Assembly: GCA_032586195.1 (NCBI GenBank) | Contig: JAWHQP010000004.1 | Coordinates: 124,001-188,000 of the forward strand | Length of the DNA stretch: 64,000 nt | Source of the DNA: JAWHQP01 sp032586195 | GTDB lineage: Bacteria > Pseudomonadota > Gammaproteobacteria > Enterobacterales > Pasteurellaceae | Reading direction: 5' to 3' | Shown here: one piece after another, positions 9,233 through 19,725 of the stretch | Layout of the letters: every line of letters begins with the position of its first letter | How positions within the stretch are numbered: the first letter of the stretch is position 1 | The notes under the pieces: model-generated | What the model was told of the DNA's origin: nothing | Database searches by the model: none | What the model saw: only the letters and a program-made list of their open reading frames with translations | Translations under genes and position numbers: made by a program

Positions 9233-9408
9233 AACATCTCTCAATCAATAAAAAGAGATAACCGGTTTTTATGGAGATTTTATTTCCTCCCAATTACGTG
9301 TCGTATTAAAACAGGTAAATATTAATTAAACCTTAAGAAATCAATAAAGTGCAGAAAAAGAAGAAAGTGCGGTGCAAATTCTTCCTTTTTTATTGATCTT
9401 GGGGAAGA

Positions 9409-10695
9409 TTATTTCAATACTTTCCATGCTCTATAACCGTAGATGGCGATCACCACAAAGCAGATTAACGGCAGGATGAAAGAAGCGTTTACGGCAGGAA
9501 TGCCCGCCACATCACTGTGGTCAATAATCATACCTTGTAATGGCGGCATTAACGCGCCACCCACAATCGCCATGACCAATCCCGCCGCCCCGAGCGTGGC
9601 TTCTTCCTGCATACCGTTTAAGGCGATACCGTAAATGGTCGGGAACATCAGTGACATGAAAACAGAAGTTGCGATTAAGCAATAAAGCCCCAGTACGCCG
9701 TCAATTAAGATGGTTCCCGAAATACAGATAAAACCGAATAATGCGAATAGCATGAGCATAAATTCCGCTTTGAGATATTTCATCAGACTGGTACTGATAA
9801 AGCGGCCCGTGATGAAGAACGCCATCGCGACAATGTTAAAACTCTGACCTTCCGCTTTGGTGAAACCCAGACGTTCGGCATATTGCACGATAAACGTCCA
9901 GCACATAATTTGCACGCCTACATAAAACACTTGTGCGATAACGCCCTCGCGGTATTTTTCGTTGACGATTAAACGGGAGAATGCTTTTTTAACGGAAATT
10001 TTTTCCCCTTGTTCCACCTTAGTGGCGGGCATTTTGTAAAGAGCGATGACGATGAGCACGGCTAAAACCACTACGCCCAGAATAATGTAAGGATCGCGGA
10101 TAAGAGCCAGATCGTGCGTGCGGATACCGGCTTTTTCGGCTTCATTTAAGGTGTTGAAAATGAGATTGCCCGCGCTGTCGCGTTGGTCGGATTCCAGATT
10201 GACCAACACCAATTGGGAAGCGACAAACATACCCGTTAATGAACCCAACGGATTAAAGGATTGGGCGAAGTTCAAACGTCGTACCGCGGTTTCAGGTGCT
10301 CCCATGGATAAAATATACGGGCTGGCGGTGGTTTCTAAGAAGGCCAGACCGAAGGTTAAGATATACAGGGAGTACAGGAAATAACTGAACTGCTCGTATT
10401 TGGCCGCCGGATAGAATAAGAATGCGCCGATAGCATAAAGCACCAAACCCAGCATAATTCCCGCTTTATAATTATAACGGGTGGCAAAAATTGCCGCTGG
10501 GATCGCCATGGTGCCGTAACCACCATAGAAGGCAAATTGTACTAAAGCGGCTTCGGAGGCGGGAATTTCCATTACGGTCTGGAATACCGCCACCATCGGG
10601 TTAGTAATATCATTAGCAAATCCCCATAAAGAGAACAGACTGGTGATTAGAATAAAGGGGACAACATATTTTTTCTCAAGAATTTTTGCTGTCAT
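9409..10695 (-). CDS. fucP: L-fucose:proton symporter
   Basis: A major-facilitator inner-membrane carrier, 428 residues with about 12 hydrophobic segments. It matches FucP by LFSLWGFANDITNPMVAVFQ at the N-terminus (the acidic residue here is needed for coupling in FucP) and by LETTASPYILSMGAP and RRLNFAQSFNPLGS. It is the last gene of the fucose operon, 40 bp after fucA. It imports L-fucose for the isomerase, kinase and aldolase upstream. Confidence 0.95.
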   Translation of the reverse strand: MTAKILEKKYVVPFILITSLFSLWGFANDITNPMVAVFQTVMEIPASEAALVQFAFYGGYGTMAIPAAIFATRYNYKAGIMLGLVLYAIGAFLFYPAAKYEQFSYFLYSLYILTFGLAFLETTASPYILSMGAPETAVRRLNFAQSFNPLGSLTGMFVASQLVLVNLESDQRDSAGNLIFNTLNEAEKAGIRTHDLALIRDPYIILGVVVLAVLIVIALYKMPATKVEQGEKISVKKAFSRLIVNEKYREGVIAQVFYVGVQIMCWTFIVQYAERLGFTKAEGQSFNIVAMAFFITGRFISTSLMKYLKAEFMLMLFALFGFICISGTILIDGVLGLYCLIATSVFMSLMFPTIYGIALNGMQEEATLGAAGLVMAIVGGALMPPLQGMIIDHSDVAGIPAVNASFILPLICFVVIAIYGYRAWKVLK

Positions 10696-10734
10696 TGCAA
10701 TTTTCCTTCTGGATGATGGTTGATGAACGGAAGA

Positions 10735-11385
10735 TTATTCTTCTATGCGTAAACCATAGGATTTAAATTTTTCCAATACGATTTTCATTTCTTCGGCCGA
10801 CAGTAACGGAATGTCCAGACCCGTTGCCAGTAATTTCAGATACCAAGCCGCCAGCACTTCAACTTCGTGCGCCAGCCACAAGGCTTTGTCCAGATTTTCC
10901 CCGGCGGCGATTAAGCCGTGATGAGCCAGTAAAATTGCCTTGCATTCTTTAATGCCCTCACGTACGTAATCGGCGAGCTGATGGGTGCCGAAGGTGGCGT
11001 AGGGCACACAAGGAATGTGATCTGCGCCGCCTACGGCAATCATGTAGTGAATCGGCGGGATCGGTTTTGCTAAGATAGAAACCGCGGCGCAATTCATGGC
11101 GTGGTTGTGCACTACGGCATCCACATCGCTGCGGGCTTCATATACGGCCAAATGAAATTGCCACTCACTTGAAGGTAATTTGCCGTCTTCGTGCTTGCCG
11201 TGTTTATCTACATAAACGATAGCGTCCTCCGTTAATAGCTCATAGGGTGTGCCGGTCGGCGTGATTAATATTCCCTCCCGATAACGCACGCTCACGTTGC
11301 CTGCCGTGCCCTGATTTAAGCCCAGACGGGTCATTTCAAGGCAGGTTTCGATAATTTTGCGGGAAAGTTGTTGTCGGTTACTCAT
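10735..11385 (-). CDS. fucA: L-fuculose-1-phosphate aldolase
   Basis: A class II zinc aldolase that splits L-fuculose-1-phosphate into dihydroxyacetone phosphate and L-lactaldehyde. It is 216 residues, the family length. TAGNVSVR is the phosphate-site segment, the catalytic Glu lies in LPSSEWQFH, and zinc histidines are seen in VVHNHAMNCAA and in LAHHGLIAAG. It lies between fucU (18 bp) and fucP. Confidence 0.96.
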   Translation of the reverse strand: MSNRQQLSRKIIETCLEMTRLGLNQGTAGNVSVRYREGILITPTGTPYELLTEDAIVYVDKHGKHEDGKLPSSEWQFHLAVYEARSDVDAVVHNHAMNCAAVSILAKPIPPIHYMIAVGGADHIPCVPYATFGTHQLADYVREGIKECKAILLAHHGLIAAGENLDKALWLAHEVEVLAAWYLKLLATGLDIPLLSAEEMKIVLEKFKSYGLRIEE

Positions 11386-11403
11386 GTTTTATGTACCTCA
11401 GGA

Positions 11404-11838
11404 TTATTTAAGCGGTGTAACACCTTTTTTGATAATAATATTGCCGTATTTAGCGGTTTCGCCTGTGATTACCACGGCATAGGCCTGTTTCGCCCGCTCA
11501 TAGAAAGCAAAGCGTTCAATGCGTGCTAAGTGCGGGGCGGAACCGACCGTATGCTCTATAGCATTGAGATAACGTTCCGCCACCGTCGGATCCAGACTGT
11601 CGCCGGCGACGGCCTGCATCATAATTAACGGTGACTCGACGTAGCTATCGAATTCAAATAACGGGCTAATGGCGGTTAACAATGTATCTATGCTGATGCC
11701 GTCGGCGCGAATGACTTTATGATGTAATTGATGAGCCGGAAAATGGGCGTCGGAAAGCACCAATTCATCGCCATGCCCCATTTCCGCGAGGGCCTTTAAT
11801 AGTTCGGGCGAAATTGCCGGATGAATACCTTTTAGCAT
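11404..11838 (-). CDS. fucU: L-fucose mutarotase
   Basis: FucU interconverts the alpha and beta anomers of L-fucose to feed the isomerase. It is 144 residues and starts [36 protein letters not shown] holds the conserved Gly/Asp/His of the RbsD/FucU fold, and [11 protein letters not shown] closes it. An in-frame upstream extension exists, but ATG at 11838 has an AAAAGGAAA site and gives the family length. It lies between fucK and fucA. Confidence 0.95.
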   Translation of the reverse strand: MLKGIHPAISPELLKALAEMGHGDELVLSDAHFPAHQLHHKVIRADGISIDTLLTAISPLFEFDSYVESPLIMMQAVAGDSLDPTVAERYLNAIEHTVGSAPHLARIERFAFYERAKQAYAVVITGETAKYGNIIIKKGVTPLK

Positions 11839-11879
11839 ATTAATTTCCTTTTTTCTTTTAGAAGGGCTTTGCCTTCCGG

Positions 11880-13301
11880 TTATATGTATTTGGGATAAAT
11901 CCGCCGGCATTGCGGTTTCATCGCTTGTTGCGCGGCATCGCTGTCCACATATATGCCTACACCGGCGAAAGTGAACATGGCCGCTCCCAACACGGTGCTT
12001 TCGGCCACGTCAACGATATCAATCGGTAGGCCTAATACATCGGCGCGGATTTGATTCCATAACGGGTTCTTTGAACCGCCCCCTACACAGATTAAACTCT
12101 CCGCTTGAAAACGGCTCACCTGTTGCAGTACGTGCAAGCCGTTTTCCAGCTGTCGCGCCATGTAATACAAGGCGGCGCAATAGATTTCACCACGATCGGT
12201 AAACATGGATAGCCCGCTGATATTGCCTTGCCTCGCTTGATTAAAAACTCCCGAAAACAACACCGCTCTTTGGCCGGTCTTTCCCCGGGCGGCAGAGCCT
12301 TCTCTGATCATAGTGGGGTAGTATTGTTCCGTTCCCACCACATCGGCGAAAAACAGCTTGCCGATCCATTCCATTACGCCTGAACCCACCCATTGCACCG
12401 CAGGGGTGAAACAGCCGGCTTTAGCGTCAAACTCGGTGGTTAAACCTTGCGCCACAAATTCAAGATGCGGCTTGGCGGTTTGAGTACGGGCCATCAGAAT
12501 TTCCCATGTGCCCGAACTGAGCACCGGCTGATTTAAATCGGCCCCGGAGCCGAACACGGCGAATTGGGTATCATGCCCGCAAGAAATCACCGGTACGGGG
12601 TTTAAGCCGAATTGCCGGCAAAGTGCGGTGCTTAAATTGCCGATTTTTTCACCCGCGTTGACCATCGGCGGGAAGTGGGCCGCGGTTAAACCCAACGGGC
12701 GCAGCACGTCTTCATCCCAATCCTGAGTGGCGAGATTGGTCAGCATTGAAGTGCCCGCCATGGTGCGATCGGTGGTGAATATGCCTGTTAGCCGTTGGTT
12801 CAGCATAGAAGAAATAAACACCCATTTATCCATATCGGCGAATACCGCGGGTTGATGTTGTTTGAGCCACAGCAATTTAAACAGGGTATTGAAACTGTAT
12901 TGTCCGATGCCGTTGCGTTGATACAGCCGTTCCACATTAAGATAGTCGGCGAGGTTGTTCATCATTTCTATGGTGCGGGGGCATTTCCACGAGATGATCG
13001 GATACAGCTGTTTACCGTTTTTATCGAACGGTGCGCCGTCCACACCGAAAGTGGTAACGGAAATGCCCGCAATTTCCGATAGATCAATCTGCTGCCGTCT
13101 GAGCGAGGCAAGCGTCTGTTCGGCACAGAGGATTAATTTGTGCCAGATTTCGTCAAAATCCCAAATATAATAATCAGTATATTCCCCGTCGGGATGAGTA
13201 GTATTCGGCAAATGGTGAGACGCCACGATTTTGCCTCGATGATTAATGGCAATCGTACGCAGGTTGGTTGCACCACAGTCGAAGATAAGAGCAAGTGACA
13301 T
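11880..13301 (-). CDS. fucK: L-fuculokinase
   Basis: An FGGY-family sugar kinase that makes L-fuculose-1-phosphate. The phosphate loop is [15 protein letters not shown] at the N-terminus, with [35 protein letters not shown] and the C-terminal [20 protein letters not shown] set the start at ATG 13301 ([10 protein letters not shown], 473 residues): a GGGGGAAC site is just upstream, and the reading frame before it runs into a hairpin-rich spacer. It contains a USS at 12621. Confidence 0.95.
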   Translation of the reverse strand: MSLALIFDCGATNLRTIAINHRGKIVASHHLPNTTHPDGEYTDYYIWDFDEIWHKLILCAEQTLASLRRQQIDLSEIAGISVTTFGVDGAPFDKNGKQLYPIISWKCPRTIEMMNNLADYLNVERLYQRNGIGQYSFNTLFKLLWLKQHQPAVFADMDKWVFISSMLNQRLTGIFTTDRTMAGTSMLTNLATQDWDEDVLRPLGLTAAHFPPMVNAGEKIGNLSTALCRQFGLNPVPVISCGHDTQFAVFGSGADLNQPVLSSGTWEILMARTQTAKPHLEFVAQGLTTEFDAKAGCFTPAVQWVGSGVMEWIGKLFFADVVGTEQYYPTMIREGSAARGKTGQRAVLFSGVFNQARQGNISGLSMFTDRGEIYCAALYYMARQLENGLHVLQQVSRFQAESLICVGGGSKNPLWNQIRADVLGLPIDIVDVAESTVLGAAMFTFAGVGIYVDSDAAQQAMKPQCRRIYPKYI

Positions 13302-13317
13302 GAGTTCCCCCGTGTAT

Positions 13318-13418
13318 CCCCACACCGACCGTGCGGGGTTACCTAAACCAAGCAGCTTTGCTGCTCCCAAAGTAGCTCCGGCGGAGCTAAGGTTGCTAGT
13401 TCGGCACGATTCGTGCTA
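13318..13418. repeat. Cluster of short palindromes between fucI and fucK
   Basis: About four tiny hairpins are packed in 100 bp: CCCC...GGGG at 13318-13338, AGCAGC-TTT-GCTGCT at 13351-13365, TAGCTCCG-G-CGGAGCTA at 13373-13389 and GCACGA-T-TCGTGC at 13404-13416, the last reaching the fucI stop codon. The style resembles the cluster at 3180-3251. It may pause or process the polycistronic fuc mRNA. Confidence 0.65.
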
Positions 13419-15181
13419 TTTATACAAAGGCCCGAAATTTGCACAGGCACGGTAATCCTGGCCTTCTTTATCCTGGCCGAAACCGTTCCACGCGCTTGGA
13501 CGGAAAATCGCTTGCTCGTCTAAATTGTGCATACAGACAGGAATACGCAGCATGGAAGCGAGGGTGATTAAATCCGCTCCCACGTGCCCGTAAGTCGCTA
13601 CACAGTGGTTTGCGCCCCAGTTTGCCATCACGGAATACACGTCGGTAAACGCGCCTTTACCGGTTAAACGCGGAACGAACCAAGTGCAAGGCCAGGTTTC
13701 GTTGGTGCGTTTCATCAAGGTTTCATGTACCTCTGCCGGCAGATCGATTGACCAACCTTCCGCAATCTGCAGCACGGGGCCTAACCCTTTGATAAGGTTG
13801 ATACGGTGCATGGTGAACGGCATGCCGCCTTTGGTGGTGAATTGCGAAGATAAACCGCCGCCGCGGAAATATTCGTGTACGGCGGCACACCAGCGGGTGT
13901 GTTCCAGACAGCGTTTGCCGTCCGCCTCGGTGACATCCCACACCGGCTTGATAACCGGATTACCCTGTGCGTCGGTATGCTGACCCGAGCCGTCTAATGC
14001 GGCGGAACCGGAATTAATCAAATGGATAAAACCGCTTTCCGGGCGGAAACCGGTGGCTTTTTCCACCGCATCCCGGCTCCAGTATGTCCGTACATCGGCA
14101 AAGATTTGAGCTTGTCCCGTGAGCTGGTTACCGAGCAGCATACATACACCGTTTAAGCTGTCGTTTTCAGTGGCGATAATATGTGGCGGACGTACGCCGT
14201 TCCAGTCATAGGTAGAATTTAGAATTGCCTCCATAAAGTCACCGTTCGGCAGATGATCGGTCCATTGACGTTGCCCTTGGAAACCCGCCGCGATGGCATT
14301 ATGCCCTAAGGATTCTTCTATATAGTTGAGTTCGGCCAGTTTTGCGTTGCCGACCATTAAATCCCGGGCGATGATAGTCATCTTCACCACATCTTCCCAT
14401 AATTGGAGCCGTTCTTCCGGACTGCGCTGATGCTCCGGATTATTGACATCCACGCCTTCGCGGCAATATTGTTTCGCCCATGCCATGGCTAAATCCACTT
14501 CCTCCTGATCGTAGATCTTACGATCCAAACGGCGTTTGATTTCGGTCATATCCACATATTCATTGCGCATGCCGAGATATTCCTGAAAGAATTGCTGATT
14601 GACGATTGAGCCGGCGATCCCCATGGAGACGGAACCGATGGATAAATAGGATTTGCCGCGAATATTTGCCACCGCAAGGGCGCGCGGGCAAAGCGGAGAA
14701 GTTTTTCCTGCACGTCGGCAGGGATTGAATTGTCGTCGGCTTCTTGTACTTCGTGGCCGTAAATTGAGAAAGCGGGCAAACCCATTTGTGAATGGCCCGC
14801 TAATGCCGCGGCAAGATATACCGCGCCCGGGCGTTCGGTGCCGTTAAAACCCCAAATGGCTTTCGGCAGGTGCGGATCCATATCAATGGTTTCCGAACCG
14901 TAGCACCAGCAAGGGGTTACGCTAATCACCGCGCCTACATTATTGAGTTTGAATTTTTCCGCGCAGGCTGCGGCCTCCGCTACGCCGCCGATGGTGGAAT
15001 CCGCAATCACACATTCCACGAAATCGCCGTTAGGGTGGCGAATATGGGTCTGTAATAATGCCGCCACGGCTTTTGCCATATTCATGGTTTGTTGTTCAAG
15101 AGATTCACGTACGCCCATGCGACGACCGTCAATGGTCGGACGGATACCGATTTTAACAGCTGCTGATTTTAATTGAGTCAT
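13416..15181 (-). pseudogene. fucI: L-fucose isomerase gene with a one-base frameshift
   Basis: L-fucose isomerase (fucose to fuculose), first enzyme of the pathway. From ATG 15181 the frame reads [20 protein letters not shown] through LLRFARAP and then leaves the family sequence, stopping at 14546. The correct continuation ([21 protein letters not shown] to the end, FGPLYK) runs in another frame down to 13416. Homologs read RFARA-x-LAVAN here, so one base (probably a G in a run of G/C) is missing near 14679-14690. The joined length would be ~588 residues, the family size, and both halves are otherwise intact. Either a sequencing slip in a GC tract or a true phase-variable or inactive allele explains it. 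Confidence 0.9.
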
Positions 15182-15322
15182 TACTATTTCCCCCTTAACT
15201 TGAGTTGCTTGAAGTCAGTAAAAAATAAAAAAATAAGAATCGGATGACGTTTCGGTCGTTAGTGATTATTTTTGGTTAAAACAGGGAAAGAGAATAGAAA
15301 TTTATAAATATCGTTGAATATT

Positions 15323-15338
15323 TGTGATTGAAGTCACA
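15323..15338. promoter_or_regulatory. Perfect CRP site upstream of fucI
   Basis: TGTGA-TTGAAG-TCACA has both CRP half-sites exact. It lies in the 250-bp spacer between fucR and fucI; a TATTCT -10 candidate at 15291-15296 would put the site near -45 for the leftward fucIKUAP transcript. The rest of 15182-15431 shows no gene. Confidence 0.85.
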
Positions 15339-15431
15339 AAAATAAAGGAGAAAACGGTAAAGAATATGCCCGTTTTATATGGATAAAATAAATAATCGGG
15401 CATTTCAGTCATTATTATATTTGAGAGCGGA

Positions 15432-16184
15432 CTAAGCAACGCTGAGTAATATATCCTGCTCGCGGCAATAATGTACTAAAGGTTCGGCAGGTTGTTGATC
15501 GGTAAACAGAATGTCCATTTGGGATAAATCGGCCAGTTTGATTAAATTGGTACGACCGAATTTTGAATGATCCAGCAGTAAAAATTTTTGCCCGGAAGCA
15601 TCCATTATTTTGCGTTTTAATGAGGCGTTAAGCTCATTGGACTCCCATAACGCGCCCTGCTCATCAATGCCGGTACAGGAGAAAATGCCGATATCAATAT
15701 GCAGGCGCAGTAATAATTGCTCCGACAGCGGGCCATAGAAAGCATCATATTTACTGGAATACACTCCTCCCGTGGCAATGGTTTTCACATTGGTTTTATT
15801 TACCAAGGCAGTGATATTATGCATTGAATTTGTCACGATTGTGCAGGGAACATCAGGAATCAGCTGAGCGAAATGCCAACTGCTGGAACTTGCGTCCAGA
15901 CCGATGACCGCCCCTTCAAAAAAGTAGCTAATCGCCTGTTCGGCGATACTGCGTTTTTCGTCATAATTGCTACGTTGGCGGGCCTGAAAAGAACTGCCGA
16001 CATCCGTCGCCTTGCGGCTGACCGCGCCGCCGTGAATGCGGTGCAGCAGCCCTTTCCGGCTTAACGCGTTCAGATCCCGCCGCATGGTCTCCACCGACAC
16101 GGCAAAATATTCGGAGAGTTCATTCACGCTCACTTTTCCCATTTGGTTAACCTGCTGTAAAATCAAATCAGCGCGCTTTTGCAT
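15432..16184 (-). CDS. fucR: DeoR-family regulator of the fucose operon
   Basis: A 250-residue DeoR-family regulator. The N-terminal HTH is QKRADLILQQVNQMGKVSVNELSEYFAVSVETMRRDLNAL (first 40 residues, shown in three helices). The C-terminal sugar-phosphate sensor has GLDASSSSWHFAQLI, TNSMHNITAL and LLDHSKFGRTNLIKLADL. ATG 16184 follows GGAGCC and was preferred to a longer in-frame extension. FucR in relatives responds to fuculose-1-phosphate. It is the first gene on the minus strand before fucI, in the fucRIKUAP order of H. influenzae. Confidence 0.9.
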   Translation of the reverse strand: MQKRADLILQQVNQMGKVSVNELSEYFAVSVETMRRDLNALSRKGLLHRIHGGAVSRKATDVGSSFQARQRSNYDEKRSIAEQAISYFFEGAVIGLDASSSSWHFAQLIPDVPCTIVTNSMHNITALVNKTNVKTIATGGVYSSKYDAFYGPLSEQLLLRLHIDIGIFSCTGIDEQGALWESNELNASLKRKIMDASGQKFLLLDHSKFGRTNLIKLADLSQMDILFTDQQPAEPLVHYCREQDILLSVA

Positions 16185-16296
16185 AATGGCTCCTATTCTT
16201 GAAACGGGCAAAACGGTCATTATATTATAGGTTATTTTCTGTCCATACGCATTAACTTGCTTGCTAATCCGTAACAAAAAAGCTTAAACTAGCGTC

Positions 16297-16388
16297 GTTC
16301 TCGACGGGGTGCTGGTTGACACGCTCGATTGGCTGAGAGAATACCCGTAGAACCTGATCTGATTAACAACAGCGTAGGGATTTGAGAT
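16297..16388 (+). ncRNA. TPP riboswitch (THI element)
   Basis: The conserved aptamer pieces occur in order: GGGGTGC at 16306, GGCTGAGAG at 16331, ACCCGT with GAACCTGATCTG, and AGCGTAGGGA at 16371-16380. They lie upstream of thiBPQ on the plus strand. Thiamine pyrophosphate binding would fold the aptamer and favour the downstream hairpin at 16420-16440. Confidence 0.95.
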
Positions 16389-16419
16389 ACGTTACCGCAC
16401 AAGGCTTGCGTGCTTGAAT

Positions 16420-16447
16420 TCCTTTAATTTTATTAAAGGATTTTTTT
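16420..16447 (+). terminator. Riboswitch expression platform: terminator that also hides the thiB ribosome site
   Basis: TCCTTTAAT-TTT-ATTAAAGGA is a perfect 9-bp stem with a 3-nt loop, followed directly by seven T and then the thiB ATG at 16448. The only Shine-Dalgarno sequence (AAAGGA) is the 3' arm of the stem. The hairpin can therefore end transcription and block translation. Confidence 0.8.
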
Positions 16448-17461
16448 ATGTCTGAATCAATCACGTTAAAAACTCTGGTTTTTAGCACCGCACTTTTTTC
16501 TTCTTCATTGCTATTTGCCGCCGAGCCGCAGACGTTAACGGTCTATGCGGAAGAATATTTTGCCGCCGAGTGGGGCGCGGGCCCGGCAATTAAAAGCCAA
16601 TTCGAGCGGCAATATGCTCAGTGCAGGGTAGCGTTGACCCCCTTTGACAGCCGCACCACTATGCTAAACCGCTTGCGTTTGGAGGGGAAAAATAGTAAAG
16701 CGGATGTGGTGGTAGGGATAGATAATCATCAATTGGAGGCGGCGGAAAAATCTCGGCTGTTCGCCCCGAATGATGTGGATTTAGCCCGGTTGGAATTGCC
16801 GGTTAAATGGCAAAATCACACGTTCCTGCCTTACGATTTCAGTAAATATGCTTTTATTTACGATAAAACCAAGTTGCGGAATCCGCCGCAAAGTCTGCAT
16901 GAACTGATTGAACGCCGTGATCTCAAGGTACTGTATCAGGACCCCCGCACCAGCAGTATCGGACGGGGATTGATCGTATGGGTGAATGAAGTTTATCCGC
17001 AGGATCAGGTGGCGGAGGCATGGAAAAAACTAAGCACGCATACCGTCACCGTGGGCAAGGGCTGGTCGGAAACCTACGGCGCTTTTCTGAAAGGCGAAGC
17101 GGATCTAGTGCTGAGCAACAATACCTCGCCGATTTATCACTTATTGCAGGATAAAACGGATAAATACGCTGCTACCGAATTCAGCGAAGGGGAAGTGCTG
17201 CAAGTGGAATTGGCGGCAAAGGTAGCGGGCAAGAACAATGCCTGTGCAGACTTGTTTCTCAATTATTTATTAAGCCCGCAGGCCCAAACGGAAATTGCCG
17301 CAAAGGGCGTGATGCTGCCGGTGATTGCCGCGCCGACCGAACCTCATTATGACGCGCTGAAAAGTGCGGTGCTGAAATCGAAAGTTTTAGACAGCATGAA
17401 GGTGAGCGCTGCTCAGCTTAAATCCTGGATTGCTGTGTGGCAAGGCAGTTTAACCGAATAA
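16448..17461 (+). CDS. thiB: Thiamine/TPP ABC transporter, periplasmic binding protein
   Basis: ThiB (TbpA) captures thiamine and its phosphates in the periplasm. It is 337 residues with signal peptide SESITLKTLVFSTALFSSSL (cut near LLFAAE). The binding-protein body contains LTVYAEEYFAAEWGAGPAIK, ADVVVGIDNHQLEAAEKSRL, LPYDFSKYAFIYDK, DPRTSSIGRGLIVWVNEVY and GWSETYGAFLKGEADLVLS, all ThiB signatures. It is the first gene after the TPP riboswitch and overlaps thiP by one base. Two USS copies lie inside; one encodes part of the signal peptide. Confidence 0.95.
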   Translation: MSESITLKTLVFSTALFSSSLLFAAEPQTLTVYAEEYFAAEWGAGPAIKSQFERQYAQCRVALTPFDSRTTMLNRLRLEGKNSKADVVVGIDNHQLEAAEKSRLFAPNDVDLARLELPVKWQNHTFLPYDFSKYAFIYDKTKLRNPPQSLHELIERRDLKVLYQDPRTSSIGRGLIVWVNEVYPQDQVAEAWKKLSTHTVTVGKGWSETYGAFLKGEADLVLSNNTSPIYHLLQDKTDKYAATEFSEGEVLQVELAAKVAGKNNACADLFLNYLLSPQAQTEIAAKGVMLPVIAAPTEPHYDALKSAVLKSKVLDSMKVSAAQLKSWIAVWQGSLTE

Positions 17462-19089
17462 TGCGGTTTTCTCTTTTCTTTCGCCGTCTCCGCCCGCGGC
17501 ATTATGCGGGCGGCTTGCTGGTGTTGTCGCTTATAGTCGGCGTTTACGGTCTGTCCTTGAACGCTGTGTTGACCGTAGGCGATTTCAGCCATTGGCAGGC
17601 GTGGTTTGCCGATCCCTATTTACGCCGGATTATCCTCTTCAGTTTCGCTCAGGCATTCTTATCCGCTTTCTTATCGGTTGCCATCGGGATGATTTTTGCC
17701 CGCGCTTTTTTCTATCAGAATTTCATCGGCAAGGCGTGGCTGCTGAAAATTTTTTCTCTCACCTTTGTGTTGCCCGCTTTGGTGGCGGTATTCGGTTTGC
17801 TCGGCGTTTATGGCGGCTCGGGTTGGCTGGCAAAATCGGCGGCTTGGCTGGGACTGAGTTGGCAGCCCAATATTTATGGATTAAGCGGTATTCTTATCGC
17901 TCATCTGTTTTTTAATATTCCTCTTGCCGCCCGTATGTTTTTGCAGGGACTGGCGGCGATTCCCAATCAGCAGCGCCAGCTGGCGGCGCAGCTCAACATT
18001 TGCGGCTGGCGGTTTATCCGTTTGATTGAATTGCCCTATTTACGCCAACAGCTGTTGCCGACCTTCGTCCTGATTTTTATGCTTTGCTTTACCAGCTTTA
18101 CCATTGTGCTGGCTTTAGGCGGCGGGCCGCAATATACCACGCTGGAAGTGGCGATTTATCAGGCGATTGTATTTGATTTTGATTTGCCGAAAGCGGCGTT
18201 ATTCAGCCTGCTGCAATTTGCCTTCTGCCTTGTGCTGTTTGGGTTGATCAGCCGATTGAGCAACATGCGCGCTTCCGCCGTGAGCAATAAGGAACAATGG
18301 CGGAGCAAACAGCAGCCTGCGGTACAATGGTGGCAGATGTTTGTCATTGTGAGCGTTTCTCTTTTTATTTTCCTGCCGTTGCTGAATACATTGATAAGTG
18401 CCGTTTTTTCGGGGTATTTTCTCTCTGCTTGGCAAGACGGTCAGTTATGGCGGGCGATAGGTTATTCGGTAACGATTGCGCCGATCTCCGCATTGGTTGC
18501 GGTCATTTCTGCCGCTGCATTGCTGTTGCTCTCGCGACAGCTGACATGGCTGCATTTTTCTCATCTCGCTAACGGGTTAATGAATATCGGTATGATTATC
18601 CTTGCCGTGCCGACCTTGGTGCTGTCCATCGGGCTGTTTCTGCTGTTACAAACTCTTGATTTCAACACCGCGCATTTATTCGCTATCGTGGTATTGTGTA
18701 ATGCGTTATCAGCTTTGCCCTTTGTGATTCGTATTCTTGCCGCTCCAATGAATAACAATATGATTTATTATGAAAAATTATGTCAGTCTCTTGGCGTGAC
18801 AGGGTGGAATAGACTGAGTTTGATAGAATGGCGGCAGCTTGCCGCGCCGATAAAATATGCTTTCGCTCTCGCCGCCTGCTTGTCTCTCGGTGATTTTACC
18901 GCAATTGCCTTATTCGGCAGTCGGGATTTTACTTCGCTGCCTTATTTGTTGTATCAGCAATTAGGCAGTTATCGCGGTGATCAGGCGGCGGTGACCGCTT
19001 TGATTTTACTCTTGTTCTGTTTGGGCGTATTCTGGTTAGCCGAGCGTCAGGACGATGGAAAGGATGTTAACGATGATTCGGCTCAATAA
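17461..19089 (+). CDS. thiP: Thiamine/TPP ABC transporter permease
   Basis: A 542-residue inner-membrane permease with two fused permease halves, the ThiP arrangement (about 12 hydrophobic segments). EAA-type loops appear in each half: [20 protein letters not shown] and [19 protein letters not shown]. The start ATG at 17461 shares its A with the thiB stop TAA. An earlier in-frame start would overlap thiB by 25 bp without a better ribosome site. The gene's end overlaps thiQ by 17 bp. Confidence 0.94.
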   Translation: MRFSLFFRRLRPRHYAGGLLVLSLIVGVYGLSLNAVLTVGDFSHWQAWFADPYLRRIILFSFAQAFLSAFLSVAIGMIFARAFFYQNFIGKAWLLKIFSLTFVLPALVAVFGLLGVYGGSGWLAKSAAWLGLSWQPNIYGLSGILIAHLFFNIPLAARMFLQGLAAIPNQQRQLAAQLNICGWRFIRLIELPYLRQQLLPTFVLIFMLCFTSFTIVLALGGGPQYTTLEVAIYQAIVFDFDLPKAALFSLLQFAFCLVLFGLISRLSNMRASAVSNKEQWRSKQQPAVQWWQMFVIVSVSLFIFLPLLNTLISAVFSGYFLSAWQDGQLWRAIGYSVTIAPISALVAVISAAALLLLSRQLTWLHFSHLANGLMNIGMIILAVPTLVLSIGLFLLLQTLDFNTAHLFAIVVLCNALSALPFVIRILAAPMNNNMIYYEKLCQSLGVTGWNRLSLIEWRQLAAPIKYAFALAACLSLGDFTAIALFGSRDFTSLPYLLYQQLGSYRGDQAAVTALILLLFCLGVFWLAERQDDGKDVNDDSAQ

Positions 19090-19708
19090 TGTAGTGTTTG
19101 ATTATAAAGAAATGCCTATGCGTTTTTCTCTGCATATTCGAGCGCAGGAAAAGGTGGCGGTTATCGGACCCAGCGGGGCGGGTAAAAGCACTCTGCTGAA
19201 CCTCATCGCGGGCTTTGAATATGCGGATAGCGGCGAAATTTGGCTGAACGGTGAAAATCATACCCGCTCTCAGCCGCATGAGCGCCCGGTTTCCATGCTG
19301 TTTCAGGAAAATAATTTGTTTATACATTTAACCGTCGAACAAAATATGGCGTTAGGCATTAAGCCGGATTTGAAGCTCAGCGCGCCGGAACGGCAACAGT
19401 TGCGGGAAGTGGCAAGCGCGGTGGGATTAACCGCACTTTTAAGCCGTAAACCCACGTCTTTGTCAGGCGGGCAAAAGCAACGGGTGGCGTTAGCCCGTTG
19501 CCTGTTGCGCAATAAACCCATTTTGCTGTTAGATGAGCCGTTTTCAGCTCTGGATCCTGCATTGCGTATGGAAATGCTCGGTCTATTACTGCAATTATGC
19601 CGACGAAAACAATTAACGTTGGTACTTGTCACTCACCAGCCGAATGAATTGATCGGTAGTGTTGATCGTATTCTACGGGTGGAAAACGGTGAGATTGTGA
19701 AGGAATAA
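19073..19708 (+). CDS. thiQ: Thiamine/TPP ABC transporter ATP-binding protein
   Basis: The ATPase for ThiBP, 211 residues. Walker A is GPSGAGKST, the Q-loop [19 protein letters not shown], the signature LSGGQKQRV, Walker [14 protein letters not shown] and the switch [11 protein letters not shown] 19073 has AAGG nine bases upstream; nearer in-frame ATGs have no proper spacing. bioB begins 17 bp after the stop, with no terminator between. A USS lies inside (19430). Confidence 0.94.
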   Translation: MIRLNNVVFDYKEMPMRFSLHIRAQEKVAVIGPSGAGKSTLLNLIAGFEYADSGEIWLNGENHTRSQPHERPVSMLFQENNLFIHLTVEQNMALGIKPDLKLSAPERQQLREVASAVGLTALLSRKPTSLSGGQKQRVALARCLLRNKPILLLDEPFSALDPALRMEMLGLLLQLCRRKQLTLVLVTHQPNELIGSVDRILRVENGEIVKE

Positions 19709-19725
19709 CATGTAAGGATCATTAA

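Noticed and set aside
11839..11910. Longer fucU with an extra 24 residues at the N-terminus
   Set aside because: The extension overlaps the fucK end, while the shorter start has its own ribosome site and gives the family length of 144.
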